From NCBI GenBank assembly GCA_018436595.1, contig JAHDLC010000022.1, positions 124,001 through 188,000 on the forward strand: a DNA stretch of 64,000 bases, in the 5' to 3' direction. This DNA is from Synergistaceae bacterium (GTDB lineage: Bacteria > Synergistota > Synergistia > Synergistales > Aminobacteriaceae). A program made the position numbers and the translations under genes. The notes under the pieces are model-generated. The model searched no databases. It was not told the DNA's origin and saw only the letters and a list, made by a program, of their open reading frames with translations. Shown in pieces: positions 8,845 through 17,973 of the stretch (the first letter of the stretch is position 1; each line of letters opens with the position of its first letter).

Positions 8845-10374
8845 ATGGCCACCGCAGGAATCAAAGGATATGCCTACTGCCTGAACCACGCCCCGGAGAC
8901 GGGATTCCACTACGGGAACACGCCGTTCATCGAACGAGAGACGAAGGGTGAGACAGAGTTCCTCCGGGAACTGCCGTCCTTTATGCAGAAATACGAAGAA
9001 GCCCGGGACTATGCCCCCAACCAGGCCTACATCGGCGGCATCGGCCTCGAGGCCCTGGAAAAATCCCCGCAGCCCTGGTATGTCAACAGGATGACCGGTT
9101 CAAACCGCTACGGGGCTTACGGTGAGATCATGCCCGAGGACGAGTTCCTCGGCCTTATGGATATATGCGACGTCTTCGACATCATCTGGCTGGAGACCTC
9201 TTTTGCCGCCTCCGTCAGGGAAAAGCTCGCCGCGAGTCCGGTGATGAACGATAAGCTGCTCGCCCGGCTCGAAGGGGGCCATTCAGCCGACGAGATCGCC
9301 GCCGAGACGGCCCACAAAAAAGCCCTTCCCCTGTATTTCAACGGAGCGGTCGTGGGCTGCGCCCGGAACGGACACGAGGTGGACGACTGCCTCTTCGCCT
9401 ATGTCCTCCTCGAAAACCTTGCCTGCAAGGCCGGAGGAGTGCTCTCCCTCCTTCACCTGCTGAAGAACACGGGCATGGCGCCCGAAGAAGTTGATTTTGT
9501 CATTGAATGCTCCGAGGAAGGCGCAGGAGACATGAACCAGAGGGCCGGCGGCAACTTCGCCAAGGCCGTCGCCGAGATCGCCGGATGTGTCAACGCGAGC
9601 GGCTGCGACGTCCGGGGATTCTGCGCCGGTCCCGTCAACGCCATGATAGCCGGTGCAACCCAGGTGGCCTCCGGCGCACGGAAGAACTGCGTCGTACTGG
9701 CGGGCGGCGCCATACCGAAGCTCTATATGAACGGCCGGGACCACGTCAAGAAAAAGATGCCCGCCCTCGAGGACTGCCTCGGAAACTTCGCCGTCCTGCT
9801 TGTTCCCGACGACGGGACGAACCCCGTTCTGCGGCTCGACGTCCTCGGAAAACATACCGTCGGTGCGGGGTCTTCGCCTCAGGCCGTCACCACCGCGCTC
9901 ATTCTCGACCCCCTTGAGCGGGCCGGACTTTCCTTCATGGACGTGGACAAGTACGCCGCGGAGCTTCATATCAACGAAATCACCCTTCCTGCGGGCGCCG
10001 GCGACGTGCCCCTGGCGAACATCAAGATGACCGCCGCCCTTGCCGTTACGAAGAAGGCAATAGAGAAGGCGGACATGATGACCTTCGTCAAGGAGCGGGG
10101 CGTTCCGGGGTTTGCCCACACCCAGGGGCACATCCCTTCGGGAGTCCCCTTCATCGGCCATGCCTGTGACGCCCTGAAGGACGGCTCCATGAAACGAGCC
10201 ATGATCATCGGCAAGGGAAGCCTCTTCCTCGCCAGGCTCACGAATCTTGCCGACGGAGCCTCCTTCCTTCTCGAGCCCCCCTCCGGCACCGGGGCGGCCG
10301 GAGCGGCGGTCTCCAAGGACGATATCAAGGCTCTTCTCCTGGAGGTTCTCTCTGAACTGTCCGGAAAGCTGTAG
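8845..10374 (+). CDS. grdC: Glycine reductase component C, beta subunit GrdC
   Basis: GrdC and GrdD form component C, which turns the Se-carboxymethyl group into an acetyl thioester and, with phosphate, acetyl phosphate. The 509-aa protein has a thiolase/KAS-III-like layout with a cysteine-containing segment SGCDVRGFCAGPVNAM and family blocks such as TQGHIPSGVPFIGHA. The start at 8845 (MATAGIKGYAYC) was chosen because AAGGAGG lies 9 nt upstream. An earlier in-frame ATG at 8776 would place the start before the intercistronic hairpin and lacks a ribosome site. Confidence 0.95.
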   Translation: MATAGIKGYAYCLNHAPETGFHYGNTPFIERETKGETEFLRELPSFMQKYEEARDYAPNQAYIGGIGLEALEKSPQPWYVNRMTGSNRYGAYGEIMPEDEFLGLMDICDVFDIIWLETSFAASVREKLAASPVMNDKLLARLEGGHSADEIAAETAHKKALPLYFNGAVVGCARNGHEVDDCLFAYVLLENLACKAGGVLSLLHLLKNTGMAPEEVDFVIECSEEGAGDMNQRAGGNFAKAVAEIAGCVNASGCDVRGFCAGPVNAMIAGATQVASGARKNCVVLAGGAIPKLYMNGRDHVKKKMPALEDCLGNFAVLLVPDDGTNPVLRLDVLGKHTVGAGSSPQAVTTALILDPLERAGLSFMDVDKYAAELHINEITLPAGAGDVPLANIKMTAALAVTKKAIEKADMMTFVKERGVPGFAHTQGHIPSGVPFIGHACDALKDGSMKRAMIIGKGSLFLARLTNLADGASFLLEPPSGTGAAGAAVSKDDIKALLLEVLSELSGKL

Positions 10375-10390
10375 AGGGAGGTGAGCGACA

Positions 10391-11539
10391 ATGTCCGAAA
10401 TACGGAAGCTCATTGGTGAAGCCCTGGCCGAGATCGTGTCCGACGCCCGGTCGGGCGGACCGCGGATCTCCGTCGGACTCATGGCCATGGGCAGTGAGCT
10501 CGGGGCGGAAGAACTCGCCAGGGGAGCGCGGATGGCCCGGGAAAATTCCTCCCGGCTCGAAGTGGTCATGATCGGTCCGAAAATTCCCGGCTATGACGAC
10601 CTGGCATGGATCGAAACTCCGGACTGCGAGGAAGACGTTGCGAAAGCCATGGAGAAGGCCCTTTCCGACGGCAGGATCGCCGGAGCGGTCGCCCTTCATT
10701 ATCCCTTCCCTCTCGGCGTCACCACCATCGGCCGGGTCCTGACTCCGGGCAGGGGCAAGCCCATGATTCTTGCCTCGTCCACGGGCACCGCGGCGGTCGG
10801 CAGGGTCGAAGCCATGGTCCGGAACGCCCTGTACGGCATCGCGACCGCAAAAGCCATCGGCCTGGAGAGCCCCACGGTGGGAATCCTCAACGTGGACGGC
10901 GCCCAGCTTGCCTACAAGGCCCTCAATTCCCTGAAGGAAAAGGGATATCCCATTTCTTTCGGTGCCAGCGTCCGGAAGGACGGAGGGGCGGTTCTCCGGG
11001 GGAACGACATTCTCGCCGGAGCGGTGGACGTCTGCGTCACCGACACCCTGACGGGGAATGTCCTGATGAAGATGTTCTCCTCCTTCACCACCGGAGGATC
11101 CTATGAATCCCTGGGATGGGGCTATGGTCCCTCGGCGGGGGAAGGGTGGGGCAAAATCATCTCCATCATCTCCAGGGCCTCCGGAGCGCCGGTCATCGCA
11201 GGTGCCCTGGAGTACACCGCCAGGGCCGCCTCCGGCGGACTGCCTGAAAAGGTGGCGGCGGAGCTCGACTCGGCCCGGAAAGCCGGTCTTGACAACCTGC
11301 TCGAGGGGCTGGCTCCGAAAGCTCCGTGCGCCGACCAGGTAACCGCTCCTCCCGCCGAACCCACCGACGAGGAGATCCACGGTGTCGATGTCCTGTCCAT
11401 TGAGGACGGCGTGAAGGTCCTCTGGAAAGAGGGGATCTATGCGGAGTCCTCCATGGGATGCACCGGCCCCGTGATAAAGGTTCCCGCAAAACACCTCGAC
11501 AGGGCTGAGGAAGTTCTCAGGACCAACGGATATATTTGA
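10391..11539 (+). CDS. grdD: Glycine reductase component C, alpha subunit GrdD
   Basis: The 382-aa partner of GrdC belongs to the PlsX/phosphotransacetylase-like fold. Near the C terminus the SSMGCTGPVIKV motif places a cysteine at residue 357, matching the active-site thiol (Cys359 in the Eubacterium acidaminophilum protein as known for the family) that carries the acetyl group before phosphorolysis to acetyl phosphate. The ribosome site GGGAGGTG is 8 nt upstream. It is the last gene of the operon and is followed by a hairpin terminator. Confidence 0.95.
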   Translation: MSEIRKLIGEALAEIVSDARSGGPRISVGLMAMGSELGAEELARGARMARENSSRLEVVMIGPKIPGYDDLAWIETPDCEEDVAKAMEKALSDGRIAGAVALHYPFPLGVTTIGRVLTPGRGKPMILASSTGTAAVGRVEAMVRNALYGIATAKAIGLESPTVGILNVDGAQLAYKALNSLKEKGYPISFGASVRKDGGAVLRGNDILAGAVDVCVTDTLTGNVLMKMFSSFTTGGSYESLGWGYGPSAGEGWGKIISIISRASGAPVIAGALEYTARAASGGLPEKVAAELDSARKAGLDNLLEGLAPKAPCADQVTAPPAEPTDEEIHGVDVLSIEDGVKVLWKEGIYAESSMGCTGPVIKVPAKHLDRAEEVLRTNGYI

Positions 11540-11548
11540 CATTAGCAG

Positions 11549-11583
11549 GGGGGAAGCTTGATTGAGCTTCCCCTTTCTCTTTC
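11549..11583 (+). terminator. Terminator of the glycine reductase operon
   Basis: GGGGAAGCTT/AGCTTCCCC forms a strong hairpin with a short loop, followed by TTTCTCTTT. It ends the grdX-trxA-grdEABCD unit. Confidence 0.8.
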
Positions 11584-11781
11584 AAAAGAAGTGATCTGTG
11601 CTATACTTTTTCTGAAAGAATGAACCTATTCCGACATTAAAGGGGGTGAAGGCCGAACTTCAATCTGCACCCTGTTTCAGATTCCACCGTTTTTTCTGTT
11701 TTTGAGGCACCCCCATCCCGGGAGAGCCCGGAGGGGAGGAAGTATCCGCGCTGAATAACATGAGAGGGGGAATCGCACGCT

Positions 11782-13176
11782 ATGCAGGAAGTAATGAGAA
11801 TCAACGGGATTGTCAACGGAATCGTATGGGGGCCCTGGATGCTGGCCCTCCTGGTGGGCACCGGAGTCTACCTCACCATCATTCTCGGTGTGCCCCAGCT
11901 TCGCTATTTTTTCCTTATGTTCAAGGAAGTTTTCGGGAACCTCGGTAAGAAGAAGGAAGGGGAAGGGACCATTTCCTCCTTCGCCGCCCTCTCCACCGCC
12001 CTCGCCTCCACGGTGGGAACGGGCAACATCGCGGGTGTCGCAACGGCCCTCCATCTCGGCGGCCCCGGAGCCCTCTTCTGGATGCTCGTTTCCGCCGTGT
12101 TCGGCATGACCACGAAGATGGCGGAAGTCACCCTGGCCGTCAGATACCGTGAGAAAGACGAAACGGGCAGCTGGCGCGGCGGCACCATGTACATACTGGA
12201 CAAGGGCGCAAACCAGAAATGGCTTGCCTGGCTCTTCGCATTCTTCGGGTTCTTCGCCTCCTTCGGCATCGGCTGCGCCGTTCAGGCCAACTCCACCGCT
12301 GAAGGCTTCAGCCTCGGCTTCGGCATTCCCAGCCTGTACACAGGAATCGCGGTCGCAGTGCTTACCGCTCTTGTCATCATCGGCGGCCTGAAGCGAATCT
12401 CTGAAGTCACCACCTACCTTGTGCCCTTCATGGCCATCTTCTACATCGTCGGCGCCGTTCTCGTGGTTGCCACCCACAGCGATCAGATCATACCGGCCTT
12501 CAACAGCGCCGTGAAATACGCCATCAGCGATCCCATGGCCATGCCGGGCGCCATCGCCGGATGGGCGGTCAAGGTCGCCATCACCAAGGGTATCGCCCGG
12601 GGCGTCTTCTCCAACGAAGCCGGTCTCGGCTCTGCACCCATGGTCCATGCCACTGCCGTGGTTGACCATCCTGTCCGCCAGGGCATGTACGGCCTTTTCG
12701 AGGTGTTCACCGACACCATCGTGATCTGCACCCTTACCGCCCTGGCCATCCTGACCAGCGGCGTGCTTACTGCGAAAGCGGATCTTTCCGGAGCCCAGCT
12801 CTCCCTCTCCGCCTTTGAAACCGTCCTCGGCGGCACGGGCACCATGATCCTCTCCGTCGGTCTCGCCCTCTTCGCCTTCTCCACCATCCTCGGCTGGTAC
12901 TGGTACAGTGAGACCTGCGGAACCTACATTTTCGGTCAGTGGATCATCCCGGTCCTGAAGGTTCTCTGGGTTGCCCTGATCGTCGTCGGAGCTGCCGGAG
13001 GAGTCTTCCTCGGAGACGCCGCCGGATTCCTGAGCAACCTGTGGGACCTTTCGGATACGCTGAACGGACTCATGGCGGCTCCAAACCTCGTGGCCCTGCT
13101 GCTTCTTTCCGGCGAGCTGAGACGGCTCGTGAAGGATTTCGACGAGAAGCGCCGGAGCGGCGAACTGAAGGTCTAA
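11782..13176 (+). CDS. Alanine/glycine:cation symporter, AGCS (AlsT/DagA) family
   Basis: This 464-aa membrane protein has about 10-11 hydrophobic segments. It carries AGCS signatures including STVGTGNIAGVATALHLGG (residues ~74-92), FGMTTKMAEVTLAVRYRE and FSNEAGLGSAPMVHA. The family imports alanine or glycine with Na+ or H+. Its place between the glycine reductase operon and alanine racemase supports glycine or alanine uptake. A possible -10 (TATACT at 11602-11607) lies in the 198-nt leader, with only a weak -35. The ribosome site (GAGAGGGGG) is upstream of 11782; a second ATG at 11797 is also possible. Confidence 0.94.
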   Translation: MQEVMRINGIVNGIVWGPWMLALLVGTGVYLTIILGVPQLRYFFLMFKEVFGNLGKKKEGEGTISSFAALSTALASTVGTGNIAGVATALHLGGPGALFWMLVSAVFGMTTKMAEVTLAVRYREKDETGSWRGGTMYILDKGANQKWLAWLFAFFGFFASFGIGCAVQANSTAEGFSLGFGIPSLYTGIAVAVLTALVIIGGLKRISEVTTYLVPFMAIFYIVGAVLVVATHSDQIIPAFNSAVKYAISDPMAMPGAIAGWAVKVAITKGIARGVFSNEAGLGSAPMVHATAVVDHPVRQGMYGLFEVFTDTIVICTLTALAILTSGVLTAKADLSGAQLSLSAFETVLGGTGTMILSVGLALFAFSTILGWYWYSETCGTYIFGQWIIPVLKVLWVALIVVGAAGGVFLGDAAGFLSNLWDLSDTLNGLMAAPNLVALLLLSGELRRLVKDFDEKRRSGELKV

Positions 13177-13203
13177 CGAAAACTCGCTCCAGATTCGGGA
13201 AAA

Positions 13204-13230
13204 GGGGACGGATTTCCGTCCCCTTTTTTT
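13204..13230 (+). terminator. Rho-independent terminator after the AGCS symporter
   Basis: The 9-bp stem GGGGACGGA/TCCGTCCCC has a two-base loop and is followed by seven T residues. Confidence 0.92.
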
Positions 13231-13250
13231 CGGGAAAGAAGGCGATGTGA

Positions 13251-14363
13251 ATGCACCGCGCAACCCGTATGGAAGTGAATCTTGCGAATTTGAAAGCCAA
13301 TTTCCAGGCCATTCGGCGCCATGTGGGGCCGGGCCCGGAAATTTTAGGAGTCATAAAGGCTGACGCCTACGGCCATGGTGTATTTCCGGCATGCAAGGCC
13401 CTTTCTGAGGCGGGATGCCGCCGCTTTGCCGTGGCCATCCCCGACGAAGCCTTTGAACTGCGGGAAGGGGGAGTGACGGCCCCAATCCTCGTACTTGGCC
13501 CCACGCCCGCCCGTTCCGCGGCGGAATATGTCCGGCAGGACATAACGGCGACAGTAACCGACCTTTATTTTGCCCGCAGCCTCAGCGACGAGGCGGTCCG
13601 GCAGGGGAAAAAGGTGCCGGTCCACGTGAAGGTGGACACGGGAATGAGCCGCATCGGGTTCCTCCCCCGGGAAATTCCGGCAGTTCTCGATGAACTGGCA
13701 GCCCTTCCCGGGCTCTCCCTCGAGGGTATGTACACCCACTTCGCCACGGCGGACGAGCGGCGCCTCGATTTTACGGAACACCAGTTTTCCGGGCTGAAGG
13801 AAGCTCTGGAGGCGGCTGAGGCCAGGGGGATCACCATCCCGCTGCGTCATGCCTGCAACAGCGCCGGCATCCTCGCCTGCCCGGAGAAGTACCTAGACGG
13901 CGTCCGTCCGGGAGTCATCCTCTACGGCATGTACCCCTCGTCGGAATGCGTCCGGTCCGTGGAGCTTCTTCCCACCTTCGAGGTGAAAACGGAAGTGGCC
14001 CTCGTGAAGGAGCTTTCCCGCGGAAGCGGCGTCGGCTACGGGCTGAAGTACATGACCCGGGGAACGGAGACCATGGCGGTGCTCCCAGTGGGGTATGCCG
14101 ACGGCTATTCCCGGGCCCTCTCCATGAAGGTGGACGTTCTGGTAGGGGGCAAGCGGGTCCCCCATGCCGGGAACATCTGTATGGACCAGATGATGGTGAA
14201 CGTCACCGGCATGGACGTGAAGGTGGGTGACGAGGTGGTTCTCATCGGGCGTCAGGGGGGCGAGCGCATCTCCCCGGAGGAGATTGCCGCCGCGAGAAAC
14301 ACCATCAACTACGAAGTGCCCATCATGTTCCTCAGGCGGGTTCCGAGGGTCTACATCTCCTGA
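13251..14363 (+). CDS. alr: Alanine racemase
   Basis: A PLP enzyme that interconverts L- and D-alanine for peptidoglycan synthesis and D-alanine metabolism. The 370-aa protein has the PLP-lysine motif GVIKADAYGHG (Lys36), the HVKVDTGMSRIGF block and the second catalytic base in GVGYGLKY (Tyr263). Length is normal. The start at 13251 is close behind the upstream terminator; an internal ATG at 13269 (MEVNLANLK) is an alternative. A GC hairpin terminator follows. Confidence 0.95.
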   Translation: MHRATRMEVNLANLKANFQAIRRHVGPGPEILGVIKADAYGHGVFPACKALSEAGCRRFAVAIPDEAFELREGGVTAPILVLGPTPARSAAEYVRQDITATVTDLYFARSLSDEAVRQGKKVPVHVKVDTGMSRIGFLPREIPAVLDELAALPGLSLEGMYTHFATADERRLDFTEHQFSGLKEALEAAEARGITIPLRHACNSAGILACPEKYLDGVRPGVILYGMYPSSECVRSVELLPTFEVKTEVALVKELSRGSGVGYGLKYMTRGTETMAVLPVGYADGYSRALSMKVDVLVGGKRVPHAGNICMDQMMVNVTGMDVKVGDEVVLIGRQGGERISPEEIAAARNTINYEVPIMFLRRVPRVYIS

Positions 14364-14408
14364 GGGCCGCAGCATTCCCTGCGGGCATCCGCTATGCAAG
14401 GCACCTTC

Positions 14409-14435
14409 GGGCGGTCCGGCGGGACCGCCCTTTTT
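14409..14435 (+). terminator. Rho-independent terminator after alr
   Basis: GGGCGGTCC/GGACCGCCC with a four-base loop is followed by TTTTT. Confidence 0.9.
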
Positions 14436-14436
14436 C

Positions 14437-14465
14437 CTGACTTTTTCTCCCGTCTTGGGTATAAT
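14437..14465 (+). promoter_or_regulatory. Promoter of the transketolase gene
   Basis: CTGACT (14437-14442) and TATAAT (14460-14465) are separated by 17 bp. The -10 is directly preceded by GGG. It lies 35 nt before the transketolase start. Confidence 0.7.
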
Positions 14466-14499
14466 CAGTCCTGTCACAATTCAAGGAGGCGATACGAAA

Positions 14500-16440
14500 A
14501 TGAACCTTCCCGCACTGAGGAATTTTTCCGTCGGCTCCCTCGATGACGCCATGGTCCGCGCCCTTGAGGAAGCCGCCGCACGCTGCAGGCGAAATGCCGT
14601 CACCATGGTCTCCCTGGCGGACAGCGGCCATCCCGCCGGATCCCTCTCGAGCACGGAAATGTACCTGGCCGTCTACGGTGTGGCTGACCTGACGCCAAAG
14701 AACTGCTCCGATGTCGACCGGGACTATGTTTCCATCAGCCACGGCCATACATCGCCGGGAGCCTACGCCGCCCTGGCGGAGTGGGGTTTCTTTTCTTCCA
14801 TGGACGCAGTCGCCCATTTCCGCCAGTGCGGTTCCCCCTTCCAGGGACACGTCGAACGGGATGTGCCGGGTATCGACTGGGGGAGCGGCAACCTTGGCCA
14901 GGGCCTTTCCGCGGGCGTGGGGTTCGCCCTGGCCCAGAAGGCCAGGAAGAACGGCAGGAGGACCTACGTTCTCATGGGGGACGGAGGCCAGACCAAGGGC
15001 CAGAGCGCCGAGGCCCGCCGGATCGCCGTCAAGGAAAACCTGACCAATCTCACAGCTCTCGTGGACTGGAACAACATCCAGATCTCGGGAACCCTCGAGT
15101 CGGTCATGCCCGCGGACATCCCCGCCCTCTGGAGGGCTGACGGGTGGAATGTGCTGGAATGCGACGGCCACTCCTTCCGGGAACTCTACGCGGCTCTCCG
15201 CCTGGGTACGTCCGGCGACCGGCCCACGGTGATCCTGTGCCGGACCGTCATGGGCAGGGGGGTGTCCTTCATGGAGAATACGCCCGAATTCCACGGAAAG
15301 GCTCCCCGGACGGAACTCTATGTCCAGGCCATGAAGGAGCTCGGCGGTGACCCCTCTCTTCTCGAAGAAGCGAGGAAACTCCGCGGGTCGGCACAGATCC
15401 CCGCAGGAAGGCACGTGGCGCCCTCGAAGGCGGACCTCGACCCGGGAGAACCCGTCACCTACGGAACTGACAAGAAGACGGACAACCGTTCCGCCTTCGG
15501 CACGGCCCTCGCCGACATAGGGGAGAAGAATTACGAAAAGGAAGGCAGGACACCCGTTCTCGTCTTCGACTGTGACCTCGCCGGTTCCGTGAAGACGGGG
15601 GATTTCGCGAAAAAGTGCCCCGACTGGTTCATCCAGGCGGGAATCCAGGAACATTCCACCGCCACCGCCGCGGGGGCAGCTTCCACGGCGGGCGTGGTTT
15701 CCCTGTGGGCCGACTTCGGCGTCTTCGGCCTGTCCGAGACGTACAACCAGCAGCGGCTGAACGACATCAACTCCGCCAACCTCAAGACGGTGCTCACCCA
15801 CGTGGGCCTTGACGTGGGCGAGGACGGCAAGACCCACCAGGCCATCGACTACGTGGGGCTGCTCCGGAACACCTTCGGCTGGAAGCTCGTGGTGCCCGGA
15901 GATCCCAACCAGACCGACAGGGCCACCCGCTGGGCCCTCGGCGAGGCGGGGTGCGTCTGCATCGCCATGGGCCGGAGCAAGCTCGGCGTCCTGGCCGATG
16001 AACAGGGAGACCCTCTCTTCGGCGGCGACTATCGCTTCCGCTACGGTGAAGCGGTTCTGGTGCGCCCCGGGAAGGACGGCGCCATCTTCGCCCTCGGCGC
16101 CATGACGGAGCGGGCCGTGAAGGCCCGGGATATCCTCCGGGAGAAACACGGCCTGGAGGTTTCGGTATACTGCGTTTCCAGCCCCCTCGCCCCCGACGAC
16201 GGGGCCCTCCGGGAAGCGGCGGCCACGGGCCGGATACTCACCTGCGAGGACCACTCGGTGAACAGCGGCATGGGGTCCATCCTTGCCGCCCGGATGACTG
16301 AACTGGGGCTCAGCGCATCCTTCAGGGCCGTGGGTGTTCACACCTACGGGGAATCCGGCAGCTCCCCCGATGTCATCGCGGCCATGGGCCTCGACGAGAT
16401 CTCCCTGGCGAAAGCCTTCGAGTCCCTGCCGGTAAAATAG
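14500..16440 (+). CDS. tkt: Transketolase (full-length, one chain)
   Basis: The 646-aa chain holds the TPP pyrophosphate domain first (LADSGHPAGSLSSTEM, then MGDGGQTKGQ...DWNN), then the pyrimidine domain and the C-terminal transketolase domain (TCEDHSVNSGMGSIL). Transketolase moves two-carbon units between sugar phosphates in the non-oxidative pentose phosphate pathway. Several Synergistota and Clostridia split this enzyme in two; here both halves are in one reading frame. The start at 14500 has AAGGAGG 8 nt upstream and follows a clear promoter. Confidence 0.88.
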   Translation: MNLPALRNFSVGSLDDAMVRALEEAAARCRRNAVTMVSLADSGHPAGSLSSTEMYLAVYGVADLTPKNCSDVDRDYVSISHGHTSPGAYAALAEWGFFSSMDAVAHFRQCGSPFQGHVERDVPGIDWGSGNLGQGLSAGVGFALAQKARKNGRRTYVLMGDGGQTKGQSAEARRIAVKENLTNLTALVDWNNIQISGTLESVMPADIPALWRADGWNVLECDGHSFRELYAALRLGTSGDRPTVILCRTVMGRGVSFMENTPEFHGKAPRTELYVQAMKELGGDPSLLEEARKLRGSAQIPAGRHVAPSKADLDPGEPVTYGTDKKTDNRSAFGTALADIGEKNYEKEGRTPVLVFDCDLAGSVKTGDFAKKCPDWFIQAGIQEHSTATAAGAASTAGVVSLWADFGVFGLSETYNQQRLNDINSANLKTVLTHVGLDVGEDGKTHQAIDYVGLLRNTFGWKLVVPGDPNQTDRATRWALGEAGCVCIAMGRSKLGVLADEQGDPLFGGDYRFRYGEAVLVRPGKDGAIFALGAMTERAVKARDILREKHGLEVSVYCVSSPLAPDDGALREAAATGRILTCEDHSVNSGMGSILAARMTELGLSASFRAVGVHTYGESGSSPDVIAAMGLDEISLAKAFESLPVK

Positions 16441-16447
16441 AAGAGCC

Positions 16448-17035
16448 GTGGAACAGCGGCTTCTTCTCCACGCATGCTGTGCTCCGGACGCCACGGTGCC
16501 TCTCGCCGATCTTTCGGCGGAAGGGTATGCCGTGACACTCTACTGGTACGGCGCCAACATCCACCCCGCGGGAGAGGAAGAAAAACGGAGGGAGGCCCTG
16601 GCCTCCCTCTCGGGGGGAAACGTGCCGGTCATCGTGGAGGATGCTTTCACCCCTCCGTGGATGGAAGCGGCCTCGTCCCTTGCGGGGGAGCCCGAGGGGG
16701 GCAGACGGTGCGCTCTCTGCTTCAGGCTCCAGCTCGAGGGAGCGGCGCGGGCGGCTGTCCGGGAAGGGATTTCTTTGCTCTGCACCACCCTGACCATCAG
16801 CCCCCACAAGGATGCGGGCCTCATCAACGCCATCGGGGAGGAAATGGCCCGGACCTTCGGCCTCCGGTGGCTCTTCAGGATTTTCCGGAAGCAAAACGGC
16901 TTTGTCCGCTCCGTCGCCATGTCGAAGGAGCTTGGTCTTTACAGGCAGTCCTACTGCGGCTGCATTTTCAGCCTGCGAAGAGGTGAGGCACATGAATCAG
17001 TCTCCGGTGGGGAAACTTCCCCCGGGTCAGCTTGA
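16448..17035 (+). CDS. QueH-like (DUF208) epoxyqueuosine reductase family protein
   Basis: QueH reduces epoxyqueuosine to queuosine in tRNA and binds an FeS cluster through conserved cysteines. The 195-aa product shows the N-terminal LLLHACCAPD (Cys10-Cys11), GGRRCALCFRLQL in the middle and YCGCIFS near the C terminus, all at the expected places. The first motif is CCAPD instead of the more usual CC-x-PC, so one commonly seen cysteine is replaced. It starts 7 nt after transketolase and overlaps the next gene by 44 nt. Confidence 0.82.
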   Translation: MEQRLLLHACCAPDATVPLADLSAEGYAVTLYWYGANIHPAGEEEKRREALASLSGGNVPVIVEDAFTPPWMEAASSLAGEPEGGRRCALCFRLQLEGAARAAVREGISLLCTTLTISPHKDAGLINAIGEEMARTFGLRWLFRIFRKQNGFVRSVAMSKELGLYRQSYCGCIFSLRRGEAHESVSGGETSPGSA

Positions 17036-17969
17036 AGGAAGCATCTTCCGGTTCTGCGGGGCATCCCGGCCCGAGGTGCTTATCGGTCCCGGCATAGGGG
17101 AGGATGCCGCCCTCATCCGGTGGCCGGAAGGAAAGTATGTGGCCGTGGCCTCCGACCCCATCGTCGGCGCGTCCGCCGGGGCAGGCAAGTTTCTCGTCCA
17201 CATCAACGCCAACGACATCGCCTGCAAGGGAGGAGACCCCTCCTTTTTCGTGGTCACCCTCCTCGTTCCCTCCAGGCAGGGCATTTCCATGGTGGAGGCC
17301 CTCATGAGGGAGATCCACGAGGCCTGCCTCTCCATAGGGGCGGCAGTGGTGGGAGGCCACACGGAACTTACCGACCGCTACGACCAGCCCGTCCTCGTGG
17401 GGACCATGATGGGCCCCACGGAATATGTCCATCGGGCCACGGACATCCGCCCGGGGGACAGGCTGATTCTTACGAAACACGCCGGTCTCGAAGGCATGGC
17501 CATCCTCGCCTCCGACCGTCCTGACCTCCTGGAACCCGTCATCGGACGGGAGGGTGTCCGGGAAGCCGCCGGGTGGCTGGACGGCATCTCGGTCCTCGAG
17601 GAAGCGAAGTGCCTCCGGGACATCGCCCGGTTCCTCCACGACCCCACCGAGGGGGGCATCGGGGGCGGCATAGCGGAGATAATGAGGCTCAGCAGCCTCG
17701 GCGCGGAGCTGGATTACGGAAAAATCCCCCTGTCACCCCTGACGGAGCGGGCGCGGCAGGGCCTGGGGTTCGACCCCTTCCATCTCATCTCCTCCGGGGT
17801 CCTCCTGGCGGTAGTTGCTCCCGAACACGAGGAGGAAGCCCTTGCGAGGCTGGCAAAGAAAGGCATTCCCGCCGCTTCGGCAGGCCGGTTCGTCGAGGGG
17901 CGGGGAAACTGTCCCGACAGCGTGGCCGAAGAATTGTGGGGTTTGCTCGGCCGGCCGAAGGAGGAATGA
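16992..17969 (+). CDS. AIR synthase-related (PurM/HypE-like) protein
   Basis: The 325-aa protein has the AIR-synthase N-terminal (GPGIGEDAALIRW, NANDIACKGGDPSFF, VGGHTELTDRY) and C-terminal (LHDPTEGGIGGGIAEI) domains of the PurM/SelD/HypE/ThiL superfamily. These are ATP-binding enzymes that act on diverse substrates. It is not HypE, because it lacks a C-terminal Cys. It lacks the catalytic N-terminal Sec/Cys-Lys arrangement of SelD as far as can be seen. Archaeal and bacterial relatives are annotated only as AIR synthase-related. The start at ATG 16992 follows GAGGTG. Confidence 0.8.
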   Translation: MNQSPVGKLPPGQLEGSIFRFCGASRPEVLIGPGIGEDAALIRWPEGKYVAVASDPIVGASAGAGKFLVHINANDIACKGGDPSFFVVTLLVPSRQGISMVEALMREIHEACLSIGAAVVGGHTELTDRYDQPVLVGTMMGPTEYVHRATDIRPGDRLILTKHAGLEGMAILASDRPDLLEPVIGREGVREAAGWLDGISVLEEAKCLRDIARFLHDPTEGGIGGGIAEIMRLSSLGAELDYGKIPLSPLTERARQGLGFDPFHLISSGVLLAVVAPEHEEEALARLAKKGIPAASAGRFVEGRGNCPDSVAEELWGLLGRPKEE

Positions 17970-17973
17970 CTCC

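Noticed and set aside
14392-16494. Minus-strand open frame of 700 codons opposite transketolase
   Set aside because: Shadow of the transketolase gene. No motif, and no ribosome site that outweighs the clear plus-strand gene.
16992-17969. selD (selenophosphate synthetase), attractive because of the selenoproteins
   Set aside because: The N-terminal catalytic Cys/Sec and glycine-rich signature of SelD are not seen; the fold alone is shared with PurM and HypE.
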